Shown: positions 57,301-64,000 of the stretch, in pieces
How positions within the stretch are numbered: the first letter of the stretch is position 1
How the letters are laid out: each line of letters opens with the position of its first letter
Assembly: GCA_020002185.1 (NCBI GenBank)
Contig: CM034541.1
Span: 29,491,845-29,555,844 of the forward strand
Source of the DNA: Paraescarpia echinospica
Taxonomy: Eukaryota > Annelida > Polychaeta > Sabellida > Siboglinidae
DNA: 64,000 nucleotides
Direction of reading: 5' to 3'
Made by a program: the position numbers and the translations under genes
Notes under the pieces: generated by a model
The model's input: the letters and a program-made list of their open reading frames with translations, nothing else
Told to the model about the DNA's origin: nothing
Databases searched by the model: none

Positions 57301-59819
57301 TGACATTAACTCTTTGCTCCCAGACAAGTTTGTAATAGTATGGGACGTCTATTGAGGGACGCCATATTTGCAGTCGAACCCTTGCAGTTTTTTGGGTGAT
57401 TCCATGTGAACCAGGTAGACCCACAAATAAGTAGTACTCAACGAGTCGACCAGCTGGTAATGCAGTTTGAAAGTCCACCCATGTCTTCTTTGCCCCAGAA
57501 GGTAAATAGTTGTTTCGTTTCGTCACATTGTTACCGTGTATATTATATGCATCGCTGACAAGTTGCATGCCTCCTATGAAGAAAACACAAATACGTTGTT
57601 ACAGTGATGGTTTCATAATAACTTAATGTGTAATGGCTAACGGGATTCTTATCCAAACAACACAGTCTTACTCACTGACGAATGAACACATTGGTTTATT
57701 TTGAAGAATAAACATAATTATTCACACGTGTAAGCAGTAGGAGGAAATATGACACTGTGCAGTGAATAGTATTTGCTGTCTTAGCATTTGTTTCTGTTGA
57801 TTGATTCGATGTGGCATGGCGTACTAGATGTATGAGATCCACTGTACTAGCGTGACATTTCAAAGACACGAACATGTTTGATTGCTTGAACCAACTCTGC
57901 CAATGAGCTGCGCGTTTTTCTGCACTTTTTTCGTTTCAACATTAGGGACGACTATTAAATAATTGGATAAAGGCATTCATCAAAAACACGTAACAAAATA
58001 TTGCAGTAAATGAACGCGAATAACTGACGCTGGCATAAAACAACGTCAGGGATAGCTCAGGGATCTGTCCTTCGACCTTTATTGTATGTACATACATAGA
58101 CGACTTGCCAGATTTAACTTAACTAAATGTAATATTTTTATATTTGCTAATGACATAAATGTATTTAGAGTCATAAAAAATGCAAAACTGGCCAGGATAT
58201 ACTACAACATGATTTAATTATCCTAGACAAATGCAGCGACAAATAGTTACGAAAACGACACACAGACAAAAAGGTACACACATGGAAATTGGACAAAGTA
58301 ATATAGGGGAAACATAACATTTCATGGCAAGCAATAATGTTAAACATTCGCTAGTTACCACAGAAAAGCAAACCGACTTGGGTGTAGTTAACGATTCAAA
58401 AATATAATTTGATGTTCATATATACAAAATTTATAATTCCTAGACACTTAGACTATGCCATTCCAATATGGTATAAATGTAATGCTGAAACGTAGAATAG
58501 TAATAAAAGACGTCGGAGAAGAGCATCAAAATCTACCTGCAAGAGGGGCAATAATGCAGAAATGCTAACACTTCTGAATATCACATGGAAGACTAAAAGA
58601 GGACACAACAGACGTCTATAAAATAATGCATGCACGCTACGATAATAAATCCGTTCCACACCTCCTGAAATGGGAGGATATATCATAAAGATAAGTACAC
58701 AGAGGACACTCTTTTATATTATTTACCCAAAGAACACCATTAAATCTAAGAACAATGCATTCCCCTTAGCGTGGTTGAACCTTGTAATACTGTAGCTGAA
58801 TCAGTAATACAAGGTAGATAAATATGATAAGGTAAGACGATACTCGTGAGCCATGACATCATTGAACTAGCTGTGTAATATGGCGCTAAATTTAGGTTGT
58901 CATGCCTGAACGTTTCACAATCCCGCAGTGTTCTCTGCGTCAGTGGCTTGTCACTCAGAATTATTGTTCAAGCCGCATAGTAGTCCTTTTGGGATGACGT
59001 GGTGAAATCCGCGACCATTCCCGTGGAACCCAACCCAATACCGAATGTGGGTGCTTAACAGTTGACACGTTGTAGCGTGAACTTCGTTGTTTTGCATTCT
59101 TACGCAAGTCTCTGATGTGCTGAACTAGACAAACTTAATTAGCTCTCGTCCGATCCAAAAAACGTGTCACTGACAGGCAACGATGTTACAGACACCGGGG
59201 AAGCCCTTCTTTGCCATTAAGCGATAGTAAACAAAAGAGAAAGGTCTCGTATAGAAAACGGCTACCCTACAGTTTGCGGAAACAAACAGCATGTCGTGTG
59301 AGGCTGGGCTGTGTATAATCGACACTGCTGCACTGATTGAGCAGCAAACGCTCACTCATAACACCCTGTCACACGGTAACACTCTCTAATATTATTATAA
59401 TTAAAGTTGCTTTGCGAATGATGCACGGCTCTTGCAGATTTAAATAAAGTGTGCACACGTTTGTCTGTTAGAGGATGCATTATGTTCATAAATGTCGCAA
59501 GATATACAGTATTTGATAATAGTGACCTTATCATTATTAATCAGTTACGATTATTATTAAAAGTCGAAGTTTTATGTCACTATGTTATAATTTGTCTCCA
59601 GTTATTTGGTTACGATTTCGAAAAGATTAAGCTGCCTGCGTTCACACCTGGCAACATGGTTAACAGTTACATTATCCCGTTAGCCATTCGCTTCTTATTG
59701 ACAACGGAAGAAGACGGACAGACAATACATCACCCACCTGCCGCGAGAGGTTTGTTTTCTCCAGTCCCTCGCCGGACGAAAACTGCTACCAGCACATATG
59801 CCAATAGGACCAACTTCAT
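44035..59819 (-). CDS. Novel-ectodomain type I membrane protein with spliced tyrosine-motif tail (eight or nine exons)
   Basis: Exons on the minus strand are 59,819-59,738, 57,573-57,269, 56,914-56,695, 54,943-54,785, 53,319-53,197, 52,922-52,904, 49,787-49,666, 44,638-44,571 and possibly 44,088-44,035. The first eight sum to 1,098 nt with every phase compatible. The protein has a signal peptide (1-27), an unrecognised extracellular domain (about 28-202), a Thr-rich stalk (203-255), a membrane helix (about 262-285) and a cytoplasmic tail with YEQL, YSSI and YEKV. If the donor at 53,197 is ignored, the frame instead stops at 53,114 and gives a 323-aa form without the tyrosine motifs. The last exon is the weakest part. 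An intronic 2.45-kb transposon separates the last tail exons. Confidence 0.65.
44571..44638 (-). CDS. Novel receptor exon 8: cytoplasmic tail with YSSI and YEKV motifs
   Basis: Acceptor TTTTCTTTTAACAG, donor GTG-GTGAGT, 68 nt, phase 1 to 0. Only one frame is open, and it gives GVYSSINNTQEVGEYGYEKV then NDV. YSSI and YEKV are separated by ten residues, close to ITAM spacing. Confidence 0.6.
44741..44824. repeat. (AT)n microsatellite
   Basis: Alternating AT with GTAT and TTTTT interruptions. A sister tract at 45,302-45,368 flanks the other side of the duplication. Confidence 0.95.
44821..45312. repeat. Tandem duplication of about 220 bp inside an AT microsatellite
   Basis: TGGTTGGTTCCCCTCACCTT begins two apparently identical copies at 44,871 and 45,093, 222 bp apart, each ending CACTGTCCCACATAAATAT. 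The first copy is preceded by ATATGACATTA plus about 39 bp with a GGCCATT-CTA-AATGGCC palindrome; that segment is missing before the second copy. It is intronic. Confidence 0.9.
45369..47822 (-). mobile_element. 2.45-kb DNA transposon with about 30-bp inverted ends and ATAT target duplication
   Basis: The left end GGGCAAGGCCAGCGAAAAGG at 45,369 is matched by the reverse complement of the right end at 47,822 (GGGCAAGGCCAGCGAAAACG), and similarity continues through GAGACA...TTTT. ATAT lies directly outside both ends, although the left flank is an AT microsatellite. It is inserted in an intron of the novel receptor gene. It carries a broken minus-strand ORF. The ends do not match a superfamily I can name with confidence. 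Confidence 0.8.
45634..46581 (-). pseudogene. Broken ORF of the 2.45-kb transposon
   Basis: From ATG at 46,581-46,579 it reads MAKTSAEHQKAYRDRKETTN. It then shifts frame through VVKYYVPRDNISMSKLQEK and YNKTYRRKLIALTSAATQPE, and then TKIKDILVQHHALLNEVEKT (to about 45,896). A last open piece follows at 45,855-45,634. The basic N-terminus is of a kind seen in transposon-encoded proteins, but no catalytic motif is visible. Several frameshifts and stops indicate a dead copy. Confidence 0.55.
47823..49665. other. Intronic spacer of the novel receptor gene
   Basis: Plus-strand open frames at 48,446-48,733 and 48,925-49,179 lie near each other but show no domain I recognise. They may be parts of a decayed mobile element. 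No other feature is supported. Confidence 0.35.
49666..49787 (-). CDS. Novel receptor exon 7: cytoplasmic tail with YEQL motif
   Basis: Acceptor GACTTTGGTAG, donor CTG-GTAAGT, 122 nt, phase 2 to 1. The peptide is Gln/Thr/His-rich and includes ETGHNTQYEQLHEHT. TQYEQL is close to the TxYxx(V/I) and YxxL classes of SH2-docking motifs. An alternative upstream acceptor (49,810) also leaves an open frame. Confidence 0.55.
49811..51361. other. Intronic spacer of the novel receptor gene
   Basis: Plus-strand open frames at 50,659-51,085 overlap in two frames without a recognisable product. Nothing else is supported. Confidence 0.35.
51362..51427 (-). mobile_element. hAT (Charlie-type) terminal fragment
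   Basis: Read on the minus strand it starts CAGTGCTTCTCAACCTTTTT and continues through two CGGCACAC blocks (TTTCACGGCACACTTTCG, CTCGCGGCACAC). CAGTG..TTCTCAA plus CGGCACACTTT is the well-known terminus of Charlie-type hAT elements. The opposite end was not found, so this is a relic. Confidence 0.65.
51428..52903. other. Intronic spacer of the novel receptor gene
   Basis: A CAG-GTGAGT donor-like site on the minus strand near 51,920-51,925 follows a 28-codon open stretch starting MDPILLDFKTPKSC. It cannot be joined in phase with the gene model. No other feature is supported. Confidence 0.35.
52904..52922 (-). CDS. Novel receptor exon 6: 19-nt micro-exon
   Basis: ACTGTTTTAG acceptor and a consensus AAG-GTAAGT donor enclose 19 nt. 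It is open in phase 1 to 2 (encoding DCPNDA with the flanking base), which is exactly the phase needed between the membrane exon and the next tail exon. Confidence 0.5.
53197..53319 (-). CDS. Novel receptor exon 5: transmembrane helix (optional read-through end at 53,114)
   Basis: Acceptor TTTCCAAATAG, phase 1. The helix is GMLIAGVVVGSLLVASIIGF VVGYAW, then RSRTQTSSQN. A GTACGA donor at 53,196-53,191 fits the downstream tail exons. If unused, translation continues SIIQTEVLKNLVIRSIRNIP to a stop at 53,114-53,116. Both forms are possible. Confidence 0.7.
53428..53760 (+). mobile_element. Possible tRNA-derived SINE
   Basis: GGTGGTGCAGTCGTCTG (A-box-like) and GGATTCAGGCTAGC (weak B-box-like) are about 55 bp apart, followed by a non-coding body. 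The match is poor. It lies upstream of the membrane exon, in the intron of the novel receptor gene. Confidence 0.3.
54650..54720 (+). mobile_element. SINE 3' tail fragment
   Basis: AAGGCGCTTTGTGCACTTCC then CTGGACACTGCGCTATAAAAG matches the tail of the SINE at 18.9 kb (CTGGATACTGCGCTATATAAG). Confidence 0.5.
54785..54943 (-). CDS. Novel receptor exon 4: Thr-rich mucin-like stalk
   Basis: 159 nt, phase 1 to 1. About half of the residues are Thr (runs such as TTTSAAALTTHTTTTSSITT). The donor GTAGGG is weak but is the only one that keeps the frame to the membrane exon. It is likely a heavily O-glycosylated stalk. Confidence 0.65.
55166..55291. repeat. (ACTC)n and (CA)n microsatellites
   Basis: About eighteen CTCA units followed by an interrupted CA run, intronic. 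The Ser-Leu-Thr-His open frame through it is an artefact. Confidence 0.95.
56695..56914 (-). CDS. Novel receptor exon 3: second part of unknown extracellular domain
   Basis: Acceptor TTTTTGCAG, donor GTAAGT, phase 0 to 1. The peptide includes FKVNAEGFRVFAYDRIGWTN, EDVFSAINFAYREGHRTYFR and YIFDKIHLPAIFSVAVKI. DRIGWTNE and GHRTYFR look like good family signatures for a database search. Sequon NVS is present. Confidence 0.75.
56930..57105. repeat. Alternating purine-pyrimidine tract with a 70-bp duplication
   Basis: GCGTGCGCGCGCGTGCGTGT begins at 56,941 and again at 57,011. Each copy is followed by GTGAACGCGAGCGCGCGTGG and GTTTTGTTGTGTG; a third partial GCGCGCGCGCG tract follows. The tract fills half of the 354-bp intron between exons 2 and 3 of the novel receptor. 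Open frames on both strands are artefacts. Confidence 0.9.
57269..57573 (-). CDS. Novel receptor exon 2: first part of unknown extracellular domain
   Basis: Acceptor TTTTCTTCATAG, donor GTGAGT, 305 nt, phase 1 to 0. The peptide begins GGMQLVSDAYNIHGNNVTKR, then YLPSGAKKTWVDFQTALPAG, and contains RVRLQIWRPS and YYKLVWEQRV. Alternating polar and hydrophobic stretches suggest a beta-sandwich. Sequons NVT and NIT are present. There is only one cysteine at most, so it is not an Ig, SUEL or EGF module. Confidence 0.75.
57574..58039. other. Intron 1 spacer of the novel receptor gene
   Basis: No exon or repeat is recognised in this part of the intron. Confidence 0.4.
58040..58740 (+). mobile_element. 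CR1/Jockey-type LINE relic (LINE F)
   Basis: Translation with frameshifts shows AQGSVLRPLLYV and IDDLPDL, then NVIFLY and TDLGVVNDSKI, the last resembling the post-catalytic region of CR1-type RTs. LDYAIPIWYK follows near 58,450. Every frame is broken. It is antisense in intron 1 of the novel receptor gene. Confidence 0.65.
59738..59819 (-). CDS. Novel receptor exon 1: signal peptide
   Basis: ATG at 59,819-59,817 encodes MKLVLLAYVLVAVFVRRGTG then ENKPLAA, a classic signal peptide, ending in phase 1 at a GTGGGT donor. Upstream on the minus strand TATATAAG lies only about 22 bp from the ATG and TTTTCTAG directly precedes it. Either the 5' UTR is very short or this exon follows a 5'-UTR intron. 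Confidence 0.75.
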
Positions 59820-59840
59820 TTTCTAGAAAAGCAAAATGTT

Positions 59841-59848
59841 CTTATATA
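59841..59848 (-). promoter_or_regulatory. TATA-like box upstream of the novel receptor
   Basis: TATATAAG on the minus strand lies about 22 bp before the start codon. The spacing would give almost no 5' UTR, so it is either a leaderless-like start, a chance match, or part of a 5' intron. Confidence 0.25.
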
Positions 59849-59954
59849 CTCAACAAATAGTATGTATATATCATTTAACTGTAGTCTATCTAGCGCGTGT
59901 GCACGTGTGCGTGCGAGAGAGTTTTTGTACGTGCGCGTGCGCGTGAGCACGTGT

Positions 59955-59962
59955 GCGTGTGT

Positions 59963-60056
<94 letters not shown>

Positions 60057-60072
60057 ATGTGTGTGTGTGTGT
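59955..60072. repeat. (GT)n microsatellite
   Basis: A near-pure GT run of about 115 bp. Confidence 0.97.
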
Positions 60073-60754
60073 AGAGTTGGGTGGGGAAAACCTTTTGGGG
60101 GAAATCGACTCTTGGGTCTATATTAAATATATTTCTGATACATTGAGTACATCACATTGTTCCTTGTCTTCCATTTTCTACGTCCACATTAGAGAATCAG
60201 AGTTACAGCCATTTTGGTGGAGGTCCTCAATAGTGATGTTTTGCCCCCCTGGTGAGACAAAACCCCCACCACTAGGCCTTATGCATTAATTGGCATCATT
60301 TAATTATTAGTTTACTTTTTGTTACTCTCTTTCCTGTTCCCTACTGTACAGACTTATGTCATATTATAAAATGATAGTGTTATTGGCATGCTTGCCTCGC
60401 TACCGCCATTTTTGTGTTATGTATGGGAACCACTGCCTAATATCTGATAAATATCTAATTTGGTTTATGTTTCTATATCTTAATGATATAAATGTTCCAT
60501 TCATCATGTATATTTACCGACCTGACAGTTGAGGTTACTTGAACAAAAGCAGCCTTTCGTCGTTGCTTCCACTAACTAATGTAAGCATAGGCAAATGCTG
60601 CTCTAGTGCGATATCACGGCTTTTTCAAGCGAGATGGTAATGAGATTTAGCGTGCAACTATCTTACCGACGGATTTATAAACTATGTCGGCCGTAGCATC
60701 ATGCGAAGTATGGGCATTTTTGCTAGTAATAATAATGTATGAACATTCATAGTG

Positions 60755-61096
60755 GGTCCCATGATACAGTGCGTACATCCTGCTCGGCGTCTCTCACACG
60801 CCCGATCGGGAAGCAACTCCGGCCGCTGGGAGCAAGATCCAGTCGGCTAGAGATAGTGAACACCACTATGTGAGTCCACGACAGGTTACACATTTACCCC
60901 CTGTGTGGGATATGTTACTTACCCTGGCATAGACACCAGAGAGAAGGGACCAGCGGCTTTTAGTGTCTCTTCCGAAAGACACAGGCAACGTGAGGCGAAC
61001 AAAATTGTCTAAGTTTCGAAACGACAGCAGGTGGAATCGAAACACCGTCCAGTCGATCGACAGTCCGACACTCTACCGCGCGACCACCGCTCACAC
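60755..61096 (-). mobile_element. tRNA-derived SINE with a Deu-domain-like core
   Basis: On the minus strand the head reads TGGTCGCGCGGTAGAG (A box) and, about 30 bp on, GGTGTTTCGATTCCACC (B box), as expected for a Pol III promoter. It is followed by GTGTCTTTCGGAAGAGACAC and TAAAAGCCGCTGGTCCC, which resembles the conserved core of Deu-domain SINEs (fish and invertebrate copies read like CTTTCGGATGAGACGTTAAA). The body continues to about 60,755. Confidence 0.7.
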
Positions 61097-61850
61097 AATA
61101 ATAATAATAGCAACAACAATGGGTTCTTATACAGCGCTGTTATACGCCTCAGCGCGTGTTTTTAGCAGTTAATATAATGCCCGGTTTCTGTAGATCGAGA
61201 ATATTGGCTATTAACTTGGTTCACGAGAGGTTTCTACTCATCCCCCTGGGTAGATTATCTTACCCCATGTGGCATTGGCATTGGCATTGGCATTGCATGT
61301 TGTCTTTTAATGATGTCATTTAATACGTGTTATTTATACAAGCAGTGTGTGATAGTTTTCCTGTACGAGACTTCGTTTGTGTTGCGGGAGAGCCCCTGTT
61401 TTCGGTTGGTTGACCTCCGAGTGTACCCATTTTGTCAGCACACATGTAATACGTATCCATGGATAGACTGCCTATGCTGCAGTTTGTTGTAGTGGGACAC
61501 CGTGAGGTTGGAAAGATGTATTTAATATTGTATTATCTATGTCTCCAGGTCATTATGTCCTGTGAGGTGTAGTTGTAATTTGTAAGGCTGTACTTCCCGT
61601 TTGCGATAACGTTGTATTTTGCCTCGTTAACCCGTGTTGGGCGGTATTAGACAACACATCTTGTTTTTATATAACGCGGTCAGAACAAGATTATCAGATA
61701 ATGGATTAATCATTGGTGACTAACCATGCTGCATTTGTATGAAACCTGTCTGGTAGCTTTATATTAAGGGAACTTGTGAATTGCATTTAGTTGGTAATGA
61801 TGGTGCGAACATTGTGATCGCTGTTAATCGCTAGATGGTGCCACTGTAAT
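61097..61850. other. Spacer, no supported gene
   Basis: GGCATT is repeated four times at about 61,270-61,293. A SINE-tail-like GCGCTGTATAAGAAC lies on the minus strand near 61,130. Nothing else is recognised. Confidence 0.35.
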
Positions 61851-62011
61851 CCATAGTACAGTGGATGTTGACAGTATTACCTTAATATTTGCACTTTTAA
61901 ACTGTATTGTTTGCATCTGTAGTAGTCCATAGTACAGTGGATGTTGACAGTATCACCTTAATATTTGTTCTTTTAAACTGTAATAGTAGTTAATCCATGG
62001 TACATTGGATG
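61851..62011. repeat. Tandem repeat, two and a half units of about 70-76 bp
   Basis: CCATAGTACAGTGGATGTTG begins at 61,851 and 61,927, and CCATGGTACATTGGATG at 61,995. Confidence 0.85.
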
Positions 62012-62198
62012 CATTGCGTCTTTCTTGTCTTAATCTCAGATTACATGTTTGTATATAATTATGTGTATATCGCTTTAGCTGGTTTACGTCACAATACAAA
62101 CCAATCATCCACAGTTTGATATCAACGGTACACCGCTCGATTCTTTCGATACAATGCATGCGTGAGATACTAAGGTGTTGTTTATAATCAGCCAGTCA

Positions 62199-62237
62199 GG
62201 TGTCAATAATGTTACTGTTTGTAAATTTATTGACACC
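62199..62237. repeat. Hairpin with 11-bp perfect arms
   Basis: GGTGTCAATAA and TTATTGACACC flank a 17-base loop. Confidence 0.8.
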
Positions 62238-63100
62238 CACGTAGTATGTATTTTGTATTATTGTAGCATTTCTGCTATTTCTGGATGTTAAAATCTACTT
62301 TCCTGAGGTTTAATTTTATAAATGAGGAAGGTCAAGCCAGTAGATAGACATATTGTTAACCAACTGCCTTAGTTACGTAATTACAGCAACTCGGTTGCAG
62401 ATGCGCTCAGTGGGGCGTGGTATTCTGTTGCTAGCGTTTCTAGGCCAGCAGGTGGTTTCACTGTAATCTTAGAGGGTGTTCCACAATGCCTAGTTTGAAT
62501 TGTATATTGCATTAGCCAATAGATCTGATGGAAACCTGTCATATGATCTGTAATTAGGTCTGCTTATATAAACGTCTGTTGTACGCATTTCGCCATCTGG
62601 GCGCTGGCGAAGGACTGGGACAGATCCAGGGTTGAACGAGACAGGTTGCCCTGCTGCCAAGAGAATGACAAGTCAAGTCGTAAAACGTGGTGGGAATCGT
62701 TAACGTGGGTTACGTTCCCAAGCTTTTGTGTGATTGTGTAATATTCGGTGTCCAGAGTGACTGTTCGATCGAACTTCGAAGAAGCCATGCCGCCACGTCA
62801 GCAGTATATTGAGACAATGTTCCGGTCGGCCCCAACATATTTGCGTCGATGAGCGATAATCGCGAAGCGCTCACCCAGCTCGGGCCGTCCTCGAACAGCT
62901 ATATATATATATATATATATACTTCAAGGGTAATAATACCTCACTTCAAAACCACAGATAACTACTAATCATAATACAGCAAATAATAGATACGTTCAAT
63001 CAGAAAATATACATTTACACTGGGCTAGTCCCATCTCGAATATATACGAACGTTTGTTGAAGTCAACACGCCGAGCTCAGAATACAATTAGAACGGTGTA
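62238..63100. other. Spacer with a possible plus-strand core promoter
   Basis: CTTATATAAACG near 62,573 is a good TATA-like box on the plus strand, followed by a GC-richer stretch. No ORF on the plus strand supports a gene. A 74-codon minus-strand frame (62,564-62,788) has no recognisable domain. A (TA)n tract lies at 62,899-62,921. Confidence 0.3.
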
Positions 63101-63555
63101 GGGGTAAGACCACATTAAGGATTCGTCCGCCATTACCCTCCGAAAGAGTGCCCTTGAAAATACCGTTTTGGTGGCATGTGTGAATTGTTTTCGAGCACTT
63201 TGGCATGGCACATGTCAGTCCAGTGAATAGTAAATGTACTACTACATTAGATCTTTCACGAGGTAGCAATAAACATACGCTATTCGCTCGCGTATTCACA
63301 CAGTGGCTATTTTGCAGAACGCACCAATATTTCAAAATCCGTCACCAGATTGGGGCGAAATTGAGGGGTGTCAGGTTTGGGTGGATTTTTCTGAAAACTG
63401 AGGTATGAGAATTTTACGAGTTTTCCACAGCACTTGTGTCAATGGAGGTTAAATATGCTGTGAAATTTTGAAGAAATTTTTTCGTCAAATTTAGCAGGAA
63501 ATGAAAGAAACGTTATAATGGCCGCCTATGTAAAATTTAAATGTGGTCTTACACC
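63101..63555 (-). mobile_element. MITE family copy C (455 bp, inverted) with TGTA target duplication
   Basis: It starts GGGGTAAGACCACATTAAGG and ends AAATGTGGTCTTACACC. TGTA lies directly outside both ends (63,097-63,100 and 63,556-63,559). Relative to copies A and B the interior is reversed, with GGCCGCCTATGTAAA near its right end. Confidence 0.85.
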
Positions 63556-63757
63556 TGTATCTCGGCCGCACGAGTGATGATGCCGGGCAATTGACGATTG
63601 CCGTCGTACGCCGCGAATTCTCGAGTCGCGTCCGTTCAATGATCGCACGGTCGCAAACGATTGCGAAGTCAGTTGAATACGTTCAACTGAAAGACGAAGC
63701 CGGGCAGTAGACGCTTACCGCCGGCCGCTACGAATATATATATATATAATGTGTGGG

Positions 63758-63851
63758 TGTTGTAACATATTACTGTAATGAGAGTCCGCGAGGACTAGCT
63801 TATACTGTGTATTTATATTGTAGGAGTTATTCTTAGATAACACTTGGCGCC
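63758..63851 (+). mobile_element. Possible LTR and primer-binding site of an LTR retrotransposon
   Basis: TGTTGTAACATATTACTGTA starts an 85-bp segment ending AGATAACA (TG...CA type boundaries). It is followed two bases later by TGGCGCCTAGTG (from 63,845), which looks like the 3'-end complement of a tRNA, as in a primer-binding site. The true LTR could start further left. The window ends before any coding region could confirm it. Confidence 0.3.
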
Positions 63852-64000
63852 TAGTGTATGGTCGTGTAGCGGTATAATCCACCTTAGAAAGGAAGTGGAA
63901 TTTGATAATCGAAAGATTCAGTGTTATTGTTTATTATCTTCTATTAAGATTTGGTTACGGGATTTCTTTATTCTGTTTATTTTGTTAATCGAGATATTTA

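Noticed and set aside
62564..62788. 74-codon minus-strand gene
   Set aside because: No recognisable domain. A TATA-like box overlaps its 3' end on the opposite strand, and the composition does not stand out.

Overview
The window reads as nuclear DNA of an invertebrate animal. It is AT-rich, with GT-AG introns, long introns, many microsatellites, and a mixed load of non-LTR retrotransposons, tRNA-derived SINEs and TIR (terminal inverted repeat) DNA transposons. The LINE types, a Deu-domain-type SINE and a rhamnose-binding-lectin receptor suggest a marine invertebrate, perhaps a mollusc or another lophotrochozoan; a cephalochordate is not excluded. This placement is inference. No prokaryotic, organellar or CRISPR features are seen.

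Layout. 0.3-2.5 kb: a dead P-element-like transposon. 2.6-7.3 kb: a foldback repeat and two MITEs. 7.5-10.6 kb: a minus-strand two-finger zinc-finger gene. 10.7-13 kb: AACGTTA-rich and GTAT-rich repeats. 13.1-16.0 kb: a minus-strand LINE relic, abutting a 7.08 kb TIR element (15,960-23,040) with a 4-bp target duplication that carries a nested LINE and SINEs. 24.5-28 kb: two more LINE pieces. 30.1-43.2 kb: a six-exon minus-strand gene. 44.0-59.8 kb: an eight- or nine-exon minus-strand gene. 60-64 kb: a microsatellite, a SINE, a third copy of a MITE family, and a possible LTR with a primer-binding site at the edge.

The two multi-exon genes were assembled here by matching splice sites and reading phases. 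Both encode type I membrane proteins in tandem on the minus strand: signal-peptide exon, extracellular domain exons, a Thr/Ser/Pro stalk exon and a transmembrane exon, with most junctions in phase 1. The 30-43 kb gene (308 aa) carries a SUEL/rhamnose-binding lectin domain and a CUB-like domain and has a short tail. The 44-60 kb gene carries about 175 residues of extracellular domain that I do not recognise and a Thr-rich stalk. It can end either just after the membrane helix or through further exons that encode a tail with three tyrosine motifs (YEQL, YSSI, YEKV). A reasonable but untested reading is a small cluster of cell-surface recognition receptors, one with a glycan-binding ectodomain and one with a signalling-type tail. 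Most of the transposons lie in the introns of these genes or in the spacers between genes.
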